From positions 124,001 to 188,000 of the forward strand of contig NZ_MAYH01000001.1 in assembly GCF_001684975.1 (NCBI RefSeq): DNA of 64,000 bases, read 5' to 3'. The stretch is from Chryseobacterium artocarpi (GTDB taxonomy: Bacteria; Bacteroidota; Bacteroidia; Flavobacteriales; Weeksellaceae). Made by a program: the position numbers and the translations under genes. Below, one piece after another: positions 24,912 through 33,620 of the stretch. A model generated the notes under the pieces. The model did not search any database. It was not told the DNA's origin and saw only the letters and a list, made by a program, of their open reading frames with translations. The first letter of the stretch is position 1; each line of letters starts with the position of its first letter.

Positions 24912-25799
24912 ATGAACGAATTTTTCAAAAAAATACCTTTTATTGACAACATTTTAAAAGGAATCGGGCAGATTATGCTTCAGGAAAACAGATGGACAGG
25001 GCTTCTGTTTCTGATAGGTATCTTTATGGGAAGCTGGCAATGTGGAGTAGCCGTTTTGCTTTCAACAGCAGCCGGAACTTTTACCGCAATGAAGCTGAAA
25101 TATGCTCAATCTGAAATCAATGCCGGATTATATGGTTTCAGTGCTGCGTTGGTAGGGGTGGCATTGGCTTTTCTGTTTGATACAACTTTACTCATCTGGG
25201 GGCTTATCATTTTAGGTGGAGCATTGGCTGCTGTTATTCAGCATTTCTTTATCCAGAAGAAAATTCCGGTGTTTACCTTTCCTTTTATTATCATTACGTG
25301 GGTATTGGTATTTGCATTACACCATTTTACCCATATTCAGCCTTCTGCAATGTTGAGTGCTGAGGTTGTTCCTTCAAAATATGATGATTTTCTTACCTGT
25401 ACCAATGGTTTTGGAGAAGTAATCTTTCAGGGAGGAGTGCTTTCAGGGATTATTTTCTTTGTTGCTGTTTTTATCAGTTCTCCAATTGCTGCTCTATACG
25501 GACTTGCAGCCTCTATTTTGGGTGCGGGATTATCACAGTTAAACGGAGAACCTATAAAAGAAATTCACATGGGATTATTCGGATTCAATGCAGTGCTTTC
25601 AGCTATTGTATTTTCCGGAGTTAAAAAAACAGACGGATTATGGGTGTTGATCGCTGTTTTGTTAACTATTATAATTGATGATCTTTTAATCGATAATCAT
25701 TGTCTGGACGTAGTAGGTGGAGTCTTTACTTTTCCATTTGTAGCTGGAACATGGATCACCCTTTTAATTCAAAAAGTATTTATTAAAACCAAAGCGTAG
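24912..25799 (+). CDS. Urea transporter (UT/SLC14 family)
   Basis: The 295-residue membrane protein forms a passive urea channel. It has the two-fold pseudo-repeat of the family, with NAGLYGFSAALVG (70-82) in the first half and GLFGFNAVLSAIVF (221-234) in the second, and about ten hydrophobic helices. An enclosed DDLLIDNHCLDVVGG segment near the end is also typical. It would feed urea to the urease encoded upstream. The gene is bounded on both sides by copies of an 80-bp spacer repeat. Family assignment is strong. Confidence 0.92.
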   Translation: MNEFFKKIPFIDNILKGIGQIMLQENRWTGLLFLIGIFMGSWQCGVAVLLSTAAGTFTAMKLKYAQSEINAGLYGFSAALVGVALAFLFDTTLLIWGLIILGGALAAVIQHFFIQKKIPVFTFPFIIITWVLVFALHHFTHIQPSAMLSAEVVPSKYDDFLTCTNGFGEVIFQGGVLSGIIFFVAVFISSPIAALYGLAASILGAGLSQLNGEPIKEIHMGLFGFNAVLSAIVFSGVKKTDGLWVLIAVLLTIIIDDLLIDNHCLDVVGGVFTFPFVAGTWITLLIQKVFIKTKA

Positions 25800-25997
25800 A
25801 CTTAAGCTTGAGAGTTGTAGAGTTTGAGGGTTTTAGAGTAGAAAAAATAAATGTTTGTAGTTTAATATTGCTATCCTTTTACAGGTGACTTACAATTAAC
25901 CATTCACTTGCAAAGCAAATTGATTATTGATCTTTAAGTCTACATGTCTCTCATCTCTCCGTCTATTATCTCTTATCTAATTTAATTAAAACAAAAA
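25800..25997. repeat. Spacer with GAG-rich repeats and 80-bp repeat copy 2
   Basis: After GAGAGTTGTAGAGTTTGAGGG-type words (about 25807-25845) comes the second copy of the 80-base unit (25901-25979). It differs from copy 1 at about seven positions and in one indel. The order GAG-rich segment then unit is the same as upstream of the urea transporter gene, so a whole spacer module is duplicated around that gene. Confidence 0.75.
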
Positions 25998-28244
25998 ATG
26001 AAAATAACTAAAATTGCAGCCTTATTCCTGGTAATGGGACTTAGCGGAATTGCAATGGCTCAGGAAACGGAAAAAAAATTCTCGGTAAAAGATACAGATG
26101 ATAAATTTCCAATATCGGATGTTTTGGTAAAATATAATCACGGAAACAGCCATACTCATACAGGAACAGACGGAACTTTTGCCATTCCTGTTCAGTCGCT
26201 GCCTGATACACTGGTTATCAGCCGTCAGGGATATGATGAGGTGAAATGGGCAGTTACCAATGATGATGATAAAAACAAAGTGATCTTTTTACAGCATAAA
26301 CCTTTTCAGATTTCGGAAGTAGCCATTAACCACAGTTCTTTTCTATCTGCTATTACCAAAGTTGATTTGAATAAATTCCCTGTTAATTCAGCACAGGATT
26401 TATTAAGAAAAGTACCTGGATTATTTATTGCCCAGCATGCCGGAGGAGGAAAGGCTGAACAGCTTTTCTTAAGAGGGTTTGATGCCGACCACGGAACAGA
26501 TGTAAGCGTAAATGTAGACGGAATGCCTGTAAATATTGTGTCTCATGCCCATGGACAGGGGTATTCTGATCTTCATTTCGTAATTCCTGAAACGGTAAAT
26601 AATATCGATTTTGGAAAGGGATCTTATTATATGGATCGTGGAGATTTCAACACAGCTGGTTATGTAGATTTTCAAACGTATAATGGGTTGAAAAACAGTA
26701 TGATTAAACTTGAGGGCGGTTCTTTTAATTCTAAAAGAGTATTGGGAATGTTCAATATTCTGCATGATGATCAGGGAAGAAAAAATGCCTATATCGCAGC
26801 AGAATATAATTATACAGACGGTCCTTTCGATGTAAAACAGAACTTCAACAGAGTCAATATTTTTGGGAAATACAATCAATGGATTACCGATAACGATTAT
26901 TTCAATATTCAATTCTCAACCTTCAATTCCTCATGGAATGCCTCGGGACAGATTCCGGAGCGTGCAGTAGATGAAGGAATCATTGGCAGATGGGGAAGTA
27001 TTGATCCTACAGAAGGTGGAAAAACTTCAAGAACCAATCTTCAGATGAACTTTAAGCATATTATTTCTTCTTCTGAACAGATTGATGCCATGGCTTTCTA
27101 TTCAAAATATAATTTCAATCTGTATTCGGATTTTACGTTTTATTTAAAAGATAAAGATCACGGAGATGAAATTCAACAAACGGATGGAAGAAATATCTAT
27201 GGCGCAGAAGTAAAATATACCAAAAGCTTTTCTCTTCCTAACAGCTCATTAAATTGGATTTCGGGAATTGGATTAAGAAACGATGATATCAATACTTTAC
27301 AATTGAACCACGTTTATCACAGGGATATGCTGCTGAATAGAATGTCTGACGTAAACGGAACGGAAACCAATCTTCATGCTTATTCAGGTCTGGTTTGGAA
27401 AACTGGGAAATGGACGATAAATCCAGCGGTGAGAGTAGATCATTTTATCTTTAATATGCATAATCTGCTGGATACTGAGCTATTACCTTCCGGACAATCA
27501 AAAGAAGCCACAAGAGTAAGTCCGAAACTGAATTTCTCCTACGCTCAGAGTGATAATGTAATGTGGTTCCTGAAAACAGGGATGGGCTTCCATTCCAATG
27601 ATATGAGAGTGGTAGTGACGAATAAAAACGAGAATACTCTTCCTTATTCAATCGGAGCTGATTTCGGAGTAAGATTACATCCGTTTAAATCATTAATCAT
27701 TACTCCCACTGTATGGTATATGGATCTGCAACAAGAGTTTGTGTATGTGGGGGACGATGCTGTAGTAGAACCATCTGGAAAATCCAGACGTTTTGGAGCA
27801 GATTTGGGAATCCGCTTCCAGCCATTGGAAAACTTCTACCTAAATGCTGATATCAATTATTCCCACGGAAGATCCATTGAGGAAGAAAAAGGACAGGACT
27901 ATATTCCGCTAGCACCAGTAGTTACCAGTACAGGATCTGTAAACTGGGACTTTCTTCACGGATTTTCTTTAGGACTTCAGTACCGCTATCTTGGAGAAAG
28001 ACCAGCAGTAGAAGATAACAGCATCAGAACGAAAGCTTATTTTGTAAATGATCTTATGCTTTCTTATAACCGTCAGAAATGGGGAGCGAATATTCAGGTT
28101 AATAACCTTTTCAATGTAAAATGGAATGAAGCGCAATTCGCCACAGAAACTCAACTGAAAGGAGAAGCCGAACCTATTACAGACCTTACCTATACACCGG
28201 GAAGTCCGTTTGGTGTACGAGTGGGAGTGTATTATAAGTTTTAG
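25998..28244 (+). CDS. TonB-dependent outer-membrane receptor
   Basis: This 748-residue receptor should import a scarce compound across the outer membrane using TonB energy. It has a signal peptide (to Ala21), a carboxypeptidase-like N-terminal domain, a plug (about 110-230, with FPVNSAQDLLRKVPG and FLRGFDADHGTDVSVNVDGMP) and a barrel ending in the aromatic VGVYYKF. The N-terminus has YNHGNSHTHTGTDG (His48, His52, His54) and the plug has VSHAHGQGYSDLHF (181-194). The substrate is probably a metal, and given the neighbours nickel is the natural guess, by analogy with the Helicobacter urease-linked nickel receptor FrpB4. That assignment is inference. Confidence 0.9.
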   Translation: MKITKIAALFLVMGLSGIAMAQETEKKFSVKDTDDKFPISDVLVKYNHGNSHTHTGTDGTFAIPVQSLPDTLVISRQGYDEVKWAVTNDDDKNKVIFLQHKPFQISEVAINHSSFLSAITKVDLNKFPVNSAQDLLRKVPGLFIAQHAGGGKAEQLFLRGFDADHGTDVSVNVDGMPVNIVSHAHGQGYSDLHFVIPETVNNIDFGKGSYYMDRGDFNTAGYVDFQTYNGLKNSMIKLEGGSFNSKRVLGMFNILHDDQGRKNAYIAAEYNYTDGPFDVKQNFNRVNIFGKYNQWITDNDYFNIQFSTFNSSWNASGQIPERAVDEGIIGRWGSIDPTEGGKTSRTNLQMNFKHIISSSEQIDAMAFYSKYNFNLYSDFTFYLKDKDHGDEIQQTDGRNIYGAEVKYTKSFSLPNSSLNWISGIGLRNDDINTLQLNHVYHRDMLLNRMSDVNGTETNLHAYSGLVWKTGKWTINPAVRVDHFIFNMHNLLDTELLPSGQSKEATRVSPKLNFSYAQSDNVMWFLKTGMGFHSNDMRVVVTNKNENTLPYSIGADFGVRLHPFKSLIITPTVWYMDLQQEFVYVGDDAVVEPSGKSRRFGADLGIRFQPLENFYLNADINYSHGRSIEEEKGQDYIPLAPVVTSTGSVNWDFLHGFSLGLQYRYLGERPAVEDNSIRTKAYFVNDLMLSYNRQKWGANIQVNNLFNVKWNEAQFATETQLKGEAEPITDLTYTPGSPFGVRVGVYYKF

Positions 28245-28383
28245 AGTGGGAGAGTGAGAGGGTTTGAGAGCTTTAGAGTTGGTGGGTAAAGCCATTTTCA
28301 AATTAACTCATTCTCAAATTTTCAAATTCTCTTTTCTCTACATTACAAATTTTGTCTAACTTTAATTAATCATAATATCGGAT

Positions 28384-29274
28384 ATGGAAGTATTATCCAA
28401 TTTTCAGTACAAAAAACTATTTCTGCCGAATATCACGGAGAAAATATTAGCCAATAATGCGGATATACAGCTTTACCGGATAGAAAATTACCTCAAAGGG
28501 ATTTTAATGCCTGTGATTCCATACCGTACAACCTTTAACTTTATTATTTTCGTTACCAACGGACACATTAAACAATATCTTGAAAACAAAGAATATCATG
28601 CTGAGAAAGGCGGCGTAATCTTTATCAAACAGGGAACAATTACTGCAACCGTAGAACTTTCCGACGATATTGAAGGTTTTTTTCTCGCGTATGAAAATAA
28701 TATTCTTTCTGAACAGGAATTACCCAAACATAAGAGCAGTATTTTCTTCATGACTCCTTTCCTGAATCTGGATAGTCTTACTTATGGAACCATTACCCAG
28801 CTTCTTCCCATCATGGAACAGGAATTATGGTTGAATAATCTCAATGTAAATGATGTTGTCGTTACCATGCTACATCTGATTCTGATTAAAATGTTAAGCA
28901 CAGATTCAGATACCCATCATAAATCTGCCACGCGTCCTATGGAATTGTCTCTTCAGTTCAGAGATCTTTTATTCAAATATCACGTGGGAGAAAAACGGGT
29001 AGCATTCTATGCTGATAAATTATCCGTAACAGAAAGTTATCTGAATAAATGTGTGAAAAGCGTGACCCAAAAATCACCGAAACAGTGGATTAACGAAATT
29101 GATATCAATTACAGTAAAGCATTGCTTCACTCAAGTAAAGATATCGCTGAGATAGCTTACGAATTAAACTTTCATACAGCATCTCACTTCACACAGCTTT
29201 TCAAAAAAATTGCAGGGATTACCCCAAAGGAATACAGAACTCAGTTTTTGAGCAATAGTAGAGTGAAGTTGTAA
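28384..29274 (+). CDS. AraC-family transcriptional regulator
   Basis: The 296-residue protein has an N-terminal cupin-like sensing part (VIPYRTTFNFIIFVTNGHI and EKGGVIFIKQGTITA) and a C-terminal AraC double helix-turn-helix (about 195-290), with YADKLSVTESYLNKCVK and IAEIAYELNFHTASHFTQLFKKIAGITPKEYR. It follows the TonB-dependent receptor on the same strand after a spacer of 139 bases. It is a plausible local regulator of the urea/nickel locus. The effector is unknown. Confidence 0.88.
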   Translation: MEVLSNFQYKKLFLPNITEKILANNADIQLYRIENYLKGILMPVIPYRTTFNFIIFVTNGHIKQYLENKEYHAEKGGVIFIKQGTITATVELSDDIEGFFLAYENNILSEQELPKHKSSIFFMTPFLNLDSLTYGTITQLLPIMEQELWLNNLNVNDVVVTMLHLILIKMLSTDSDTHHKSATRPMELSLQFRDLLFKYHVGEKRVAFYADKLSVTESYLNKCVKSVTQKSPKQWINEIDINYSKALLHSSKDIAEIAYELNFHTASHFTQLFKKIAGITPKEYRTQFLSNSRVKL

Positions 29275-29399
29275 TTCTGAGGTTAGATGCTGGGAGAGGG
29301 AAGCTGGAAGTCTTTGAAGTCTCCAAAATCAATTGTTGACTCTTTACAGATTTATATTCATCTACAGGCTTATTGGATAACTTTTATGTACTCATGGTC

Positions 29400-29433
29400 T
29401 TCTGTCATTCTGACGAAGGAAGAATCTCATATA
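29400..29433. repeat. Intergenic repeat fragment (GTCATTCTGACGAAGG type)
   Basis: CTGTCATTCTGACGAAGGAA followed by GAATCTCATA looks like a partial copy of a short repeat often seen in flavobacterial spacers, and it resembles one arm of the inverted repeat at 58576-58640 (GTCATTCC and GGAATCTC). That resemblance is seen here; wider distribution is from general knowledge. Confidence 0.45.
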
Positions 29434-29471
29434 CAAATAGCACCTCCAGCTTCCCTCTTCCAGCTCAAAAA

Positions 29472-30578
29472 CTACATTTTTTCCTTTTCCAAAATCTTAA
29501 TCACCAATTTTTCTTCTTTCGTCAGATCCGCTTTTCCGTCATTTTCTTCAATGTTTTCCAGCTCGTCAAGATATTTTTTTATAGAATTGTTTTCGTAAAG
29601 GTTGATGACTAAAGGATGAACATAATATTTCTTACATACCGCAGTTGTATTTCCAAGATGCTCAGCTACGATATCTAAAGCTTCTTTCACTTTCTTCTTA
29701 TATTCCGAATCATTTTCGGCATACCCGATTTCTTTAAAGGCAATCAAAGCACTTAAGGTTCCCGACCATGTTCTGAAATCTTTAGCAGTAAAATCTTCAC
29801 CGCTAATCTCCTTGATATAGTCGTTCACCATTCCGGAATCTATAGAATGACGGTTTCCCTCATCATCAAAATATTGGAAAAGTTCTTTTCCAGGAATATC
29901 CTTACATTTTTGTACCAATCTTGCCAATCTCTTACTTCTGAGATCCACATGATGCATAACTCCTTTCTTTCCTTTGAATGAAAAAGTGATTTTCTGCCCT
30001 TTAATTTTAACATGCTTATCCTTTAGAGTTGTTAATCCAAAAGATCCATAAAGCTTTTCATAGATATTATTTCCGATGCGGATATTCGTTCGTTGCATCA
30101 GGCTTACGATTAAAGCCAGTATTTTTCGCTTTTCAAAATTTCTTAGTGCAAGATCCTGCTCCACATGAAGTCTGATAGTAGGCAAAGCATATCCAAACTG
30201 GAGCATTCTGTAAAATTTTGTATGATTTCTCAACGCACTCCATAAAGAATGATATCGGTATTGCTTTCTTTTCTTTACGTCAAAACCCGTTGCCTGAAGA
30301 TGCCCGTTTTCAAGAGCACAGATCCATACATTTTCCCATGCCGGAGGGATAACCAGTTTGTTGATACGGCTTATTTCATCTTTATCCCTGACCTTTTCAC
30401 CATCTTTATAATAAGAATATGTTTTACCGGTTTTCTTACGCGTAATTCCGGCAGTCTCCGCATCGGTGGTATATACAAGATGTACCGCCTTTGCAGATGC
30501 TTCCGGATCCTTCATGATTTTAACAATCTTTGATGGCTTAAGGTGGGAGATAATCTCCAGATCCGTATTCTTCTCCAT
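29472..30578 (-). CDS. DNA topoisomerase IB (poxvirus-like)
   Basis: The enzyme relaxes supercoils by single-strand nicking through a 3'-phosphotyrosine. The 368-residue product shows the bacterial topoisomerase IB layout: an N-terminal domain with RINKLVIPPAWENVWIC and QATGFDVKKRKQYRYH, then the catalytic domain with RTNIRIGN, DFRTWSGT, and the tyrosine motif KKYYVHP (Tyr319 likely catalytic). The C-terminal tail after this motif is lysine-rich. A small lipoprotein gene lies 9 bases upstream on the same strand and is likely cotranscribed. Confidence 0.93.
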   Translation of the reverse strand: MEKNTDLEIISHLKPSKIVKIMKDPEASAKAVHLVYTTDAETAGITRKKTGKTYSYYKDGEKVRDKDEISRINKLVIPPAWENVWICALENGHLQATGFDVKKRKQYRYHSLWSALRNHTKFYRMLQFGYALPTIRLHVEQDLALRNFEKRKILALIVSLMQRTNIRIGNNIYEKLYGSFGLTTLKDKHVKIKGQKITFSFKGKKGVMHHVDLRSKRLARLVQKCKDIPGKELFQYFDDEGNRHSIDSGMVNDYIKEISGEDFTAKDFRTWSGTLSALIAFKEIGYAENDSEYKKKVKEALDIVAEHLGNTTAVCKKYYVHPLVINLYENNSIKKYLDELENIEENDGKADLTKEEKLVIKILEKEKM

Positions 30579-30587
30579 AAAAAATGG

Positions 30588-30755
30588 TTAAGAGTTTTTA
30601 CCCTTCGAAAAAATAAGGAAAAGAATCACTATGATTATACCCACTAAGAAAATTCCCCACCACATTCCGGCTTTAAAAATTGTTCCTACTGCTTCACAAC
30701 TTGTTAGTGTTAACAAACTTAATATCGTAATACTGTAAATGCTCCACTTTTTCAT
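30588..30755 (-). CDS. Very small lipoprotein with a C-terminal membrane helix
   Basis: The 55-residue product is MKKWSIYSITILSLLTLTSC followed by EAVGTIFKAGMWWGIFLVG and IIIVILFLIFSKGKNS. The lipobox LTSC gives a lipidated Cys20, then a G-x-F-KAGM-WG-IF motif and a second hydrophobic stretch of about 17 residues. Similar short proteins with E-A-x-G-x-IFKAGM-GIF occur widely in Bacteroidota as hypothetical proteins. It sits 9 bases before the topoisomerase gene. The function is not known. Confidence 0.75.
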   Translation of the reverse strand: MKKWSIYSITILSLLTLTSCEAVGTIFKAGMWWGIFLVGIIIVILFLIFSKGKNS

Positions 30756-30780
30756 AGGTATAATATTTTATTGGTGTACG

Positions 30781-31218
30781 TTAAATTCTGAGTTTGTCCG
30801 CCTTCCAGTTTTTAATAGATCTTTTGATCTCATCTCCTGAAATATTTTCATGTAGAGCCTTGTATAAAAGCTCTTTAAATTCATCATCGTAAGTGAATCT
30901 CAGTGCCGCAATCTGATCAAATCTTAATTTTTCCACTGTTTCATCAGACCTTCTATTGAAAATTTCGAAATACCTTTGCTTAAACTCAAGGATCACCATA
31001 CGATTCTGTAGCCCCAATGCATAATGCTGTCTCGTCATAAATGCAAGGTAAAAAAGCAGAAAAATCACAATTGAAAATAATATCCAGATCAATTGGTTAC
31101 CGGGATCATCCCAAATTTTATAGATTCCTATAATCTCCAATATAATTAACAGAGGGAGATAAATAAAATGATGTGGTGGATAGAATTTTCTGTGGTTACT
31201 ATAGTTCTGCTGTTTCAT
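30781..31218 (-). CDS. DUF6526-type membrane protein
   Basis: The start at 31218 gives 145 residues beginning MKQQNYSNHRKFYPPHHFIYLPLL; an upstream frame to 31329 adds only A+T-rich sequence. It has two membrane helices (about 18-35 and 43-62), then a soluble helical part with LRFDQIAALRFTYDDEFKELLYKAL and IKNWKADKLRI. The N-terminal K-Q-Q-N-Y-x-N-H-R pattern and the two-helix layout match DUF6526, a small family of unknown role in Bacteroidota. It lies upstream of the lipoprotein-topoisomerase pair, with a 25-base gap from the lipoprotein start. Confidence 0.75.
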   Translation of the reverse strand: MKQQNYSNHRKFYPPHHFIYLPLLIILEIIGIYKIWDDPGNQLIWILFSIVIFLLFYLAFMTRQHYALGLQNRMVILEFKQRYFEIFNRRSDETVEKLRFDQIAALRFTYDDEFKELLYKALHENISGDEIKRSIKNWKADKLRI

Positions 31219-31552
31219 AGTTGAAATGTAGCAATAATCTTTCCAAAAAATTATTATTTTAATAATAATTATTGTTTTATGGTATGAATTTTTTGTAAAT
31301 AGAGAGTGGATTGAGCTTAAATTTATCATCTATTTAGTTAAAAAAATACTTCTAATAAGGAAATATAGACAAGAAAAGATTACAGATAAAAAAACAAGAG
31401 CTATGCTTCTATGAATAAAGCTCATCCGTGAATTCGTGGCAGAAAAACATATCATCTGTGTTGCCTATCTGAAAAAATCCCAATTATTAGGAAAATAGGG
31501 CTTTGATTTGATCTTTCAACTTCAAATTTTTTGTAACTTTCGGTGTTTAAAA

Positions 31553-33331
31553 ATGAAAAGAATGACTTCAAAGGAAAAAGTTGCTGCGCTTCGTGAAGAA
31601 ATGCAGAAAAATAATGTTGATGCATTTATCGTATATTCTGCAGATCCCCACATGAGTGAGTACCTTCCTGAAGAATGGCAGGAGAGAGCTTGGCTGTCAG
31701 GATTCTTAGGTTCTGCCGGTTTTGTGGTAGTGACTAAAGATAAAGCCGGTCTTTGGACAGACGGAAGATATTTTACACAAGCTGCCATTGAATTGGATGG
31801 TTCAGGAATCGACCTTTTCAAAGACGGAATAGAAGGAACTCCCAATTATATCGATTGGATTATTTCAGAAATTCCTGCAGGCGGTAAAGTTGCTGTAAAT
31901 GCTGTAGCGGCTTCAAATGCCAACTGGGAACTACTTTCTCAAAAATTTAATTCAAAAAATATAACCCTTACGGATATCCCTCTTTTAAAGGAAGTATGGA
32001 AAGAAAGAGGAGCTCCATCTGCAAATCCTATCTTTGTACACCCTGTAGAAAGAGCAGGAAAATCAGTGACTGATAAAATCTCTGCAATCCGTCAGAAAAT
32101 GGAGGAGCAGGAAGCTACGGTTCATATTATTTCAAGTTTAGATGATGTTGCATGGACGTTGAACCTTAGAGGAAGTGACGTACAAAGCAATCCTGTATTT
32201 TTAGGATATATTGTGATCACTAAAAATGATGCAGTTCTATTTACAGGCTTAGAAAAACTGGATGTAGAAGCAAGAAAACAAATGGATGATTCTTTCGTAA
32301 AAATGATGCCTTACGAAGAATTTTATAACTACCTGAAAGCATTCAAAAATGAAAAAGTATTGGTTTCTCCAAACAGTAACCAACAGATTTTTGAAACATT
32401 AAAGGCAGATAATCAATTTATCAAAGCTCCGGTACCAGGAAATCTGATGAAGGCTCAGAAAAATGAAACTGAGTTGGAAGGCTTCAGAAAAGTAATGGTA
32501 AGAGACGGTGTAGCAATGGTAAAATTCCTTTACTGGCTGACTCACAATGCAGGAAAAGAAGCGATGAATGAATATTCTATCGGCGAAAAGCTGAGAGGTT
32601 TCCGTGCTGAAGGAGAAAACTTTGTAGGAGAAAGCTTCGGTTCCATCGTTGGATACAAAGACAATGGAGCGATCATGCATTATTCTGCAAAAAAAGAAGG
32701 TAGTAAAGAAGTTACCAATGCAGAGACAATTTTAGTAGATTCTGGAGGTCAGTATCTTGAAGGAACTACAGATATTACAAGAACTTTTGCATTAGGAACT
32801 CCATCTGAAGAATTTAAAAGAAACTCTACATTGGTATTACAGGGATTAATCCGTTTATCGATGGTAAAATTCCCGAAAGGAACAAAAGGAGTACACCTTG
32901 ATGCCATTGCAAGACTTCCGTTATGGATGGAAGGAAAAGATTTTAATCACGGAACAGGACATGGAGTAGGAAGCTTTATGAATGTTCATGAAGGACCTCA
33001 GAATATCAGAAAAGATTTGAATCCTCAGGATCTTCTTCCGGGAATGGTGTTATCCAATGAACCAGGATACTATCTTGAAGGACACTACGGAATCCGCCAT
33101 GAGAACCTTATTGCGGTAAAAGAAGCTGAAAAAACAATTCATGGAACTTTCTATGAATTTGAAACGTTAACGTTCTGCCCGTTCTTTAAAGATGATGTTG
33201 TAAAAGAAATTCTTTCCGAAGCTGAAATCGCATGGTTGAATGATTACCATAAAACATGTGAAGAGAAAATTGCTCCTTATTTAGAAGGAGAAGTGAAAGA
33301 ATGGTTCTTGCAACTCGTAAGCCCACTTTAA
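31553..33331 (+). CDS. Aminopeptidase P family protein (Xaa-Pro aminopeptidase)
   Basis: The enzyme removes an N-terminal residue next to proline. The ATG at 31553 gives 592 residues; the longer frame to 31508 would start before the promoter box. The long form with two N-terminal creatinase-like domains is the eukaryote-type aminopeptidase P. The dinuclear metal ligands are in place in the pita-bread domain: Asp396 and Asp407 (DSGGQYLEGTTDIT), His470 (GTGHGVG), Glu503 (SNEPGYY) and Glu517 (RHENL). TAACTTTC before the ATG, with a TTG 23 bases upstream, is a near-match promoter. There is no signal peptide. Confidence 0.95.
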   Translation: MKRMTSKEKVAALREEMQKNNVDAFIVYSADPHMSEYLPEEWQERAWLSGFLGSAGFVVVTKDKAGLWTDGRYFTQAAIELDGSGIDLFKDGIEGTPNYIDWIISEIPAGGKVAVNAVAASNANWELLSQKFNSKNITLTDIPLLKEVWKERGAPSANPIFVHPVERAGKSVTDKISAIRQKMEEQEATVHIISSLDDVAWTLNLRGSDVQSNPVFLGYIVITKNDAVLFTGLEKLDVEARKQMDDSFVKMMPYEEFYNYLKAFKNEKVLVSPNSNQQIFETLKADNQFIKAPVPGNLMKAQKNETELEGFRKVMVRDGVAMVKFLYWLTHNAGKEAMNEYSIGEKLRGFRAEGENFVGESFGSIVGYKDNGAIMHYSAKKEGSKEVTNAETILVDSGGQYLEGTTDITRTFALGTPSEEFKRNSTLVLQGLIRLSMVKFPKGTKGVHLDAIARLPLWMEGKDFNHGTGHGVGSFMNVHEGPQNIRKDLNPQDLLPGMVLSNEPGYYLEGHYGIRHENLIAVKEAEKTIHGTFYEFETLTFCPFFKDDVVKEILSEAEIAWLNDYHKTCEEKIAPYLEGEVKEWFLQLVSPL

Positions 33332-33362
33332 TAAATACTAAACAAATAATTGTTAGATTAGC

Positions 33363-33396
33363 AAAAGTCCTGTAAGTTGTTTCTTGCAGGGCTTTT
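33363..33396 (+). terminator. Terminator of the aminopeptidase gene
   Basis: AAAAGTCCTG (33363-33372) pairs with CAGGGCTTTT (33387-33396) with one G-T wobble, followed by CTTTTA. It lies 31 bases after the stop and separates this gene from the transcript that follows. Confidence 0.75.
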
Positions 33397-33467
33397 CTTT
33401 TATGCAACCGTATTTTTACGGATAAAACTTTAGGGATTCCCCTGAGGAGAAAGAAAAGCTTTGGTTC

Positions 33468-33475
33468 TATCTTTG
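33468..33475 (+). promoter_or_regulatory. -7 promoter box of a candidate small RNA
   Basis: TATCTTTG is an exact TAnnTTTG box and continues into TGACAGC, giving the same string as the box at 14197 with one C/T difference. The upstream AGGGATTCCCCT (33432-33443) is a near-palindrome that could bind a regulator, since no proper -33 TTG is present. Confidence 0.5.
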
Positions 33476-33480
33476 TGACA

Positions 33481-33563
33481 GCAAAAAACATCATTCATAT
33501 CTTCATATAAATAACTTAGTCAATTCAAAACGGTAGATCATCCCATCCTGGGATGGTTTTTTT
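33481..33563 (+). ncRNA. Candidate small RNA of about 80 bases
   Basis: A transcript from the -7 box at 33468 would start near 33481 and run to the terminator at 33539-33563. It contains no ATG frame of useful length, lies between the aminopeptidase terminator and the Crp-type gene, and has its own promoter and terminator. It could instead be a long leader for the Crp-type gene if the terminator is conditional. No family is recognised. Confidence 0.4.
33539..33563 (+). terminator. Terminator of the candidate small RNA
   Basis: CATCCCA (33539-33545) and TGGGATG (33549-33555) pair perfectly around a 3-base loop and are followed by a GTTTTTTTA tract. It lies 58 bases before the Crp-type start. 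Confidence 0.75.
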
Positions 33564-33620
33564 ATTTTATGATGAGGAATGTCCCTCTTTTTCTTTATTT
33601 TCGTTACATAACTAAAGATA

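Noticed and set aside
29287..29612. Overlapping + strand open frames after the AraC gene
   Set aside because: They run through a repeat fragment and into the reverse complement of the topoisomerase gene end, so they are chance frames.
31411..31470. Possible repeat fragment with CCGTGAATTCGTGGC
   Set aside because: It resembles common flavobacterial spacer words, but no second copy lies in the window.
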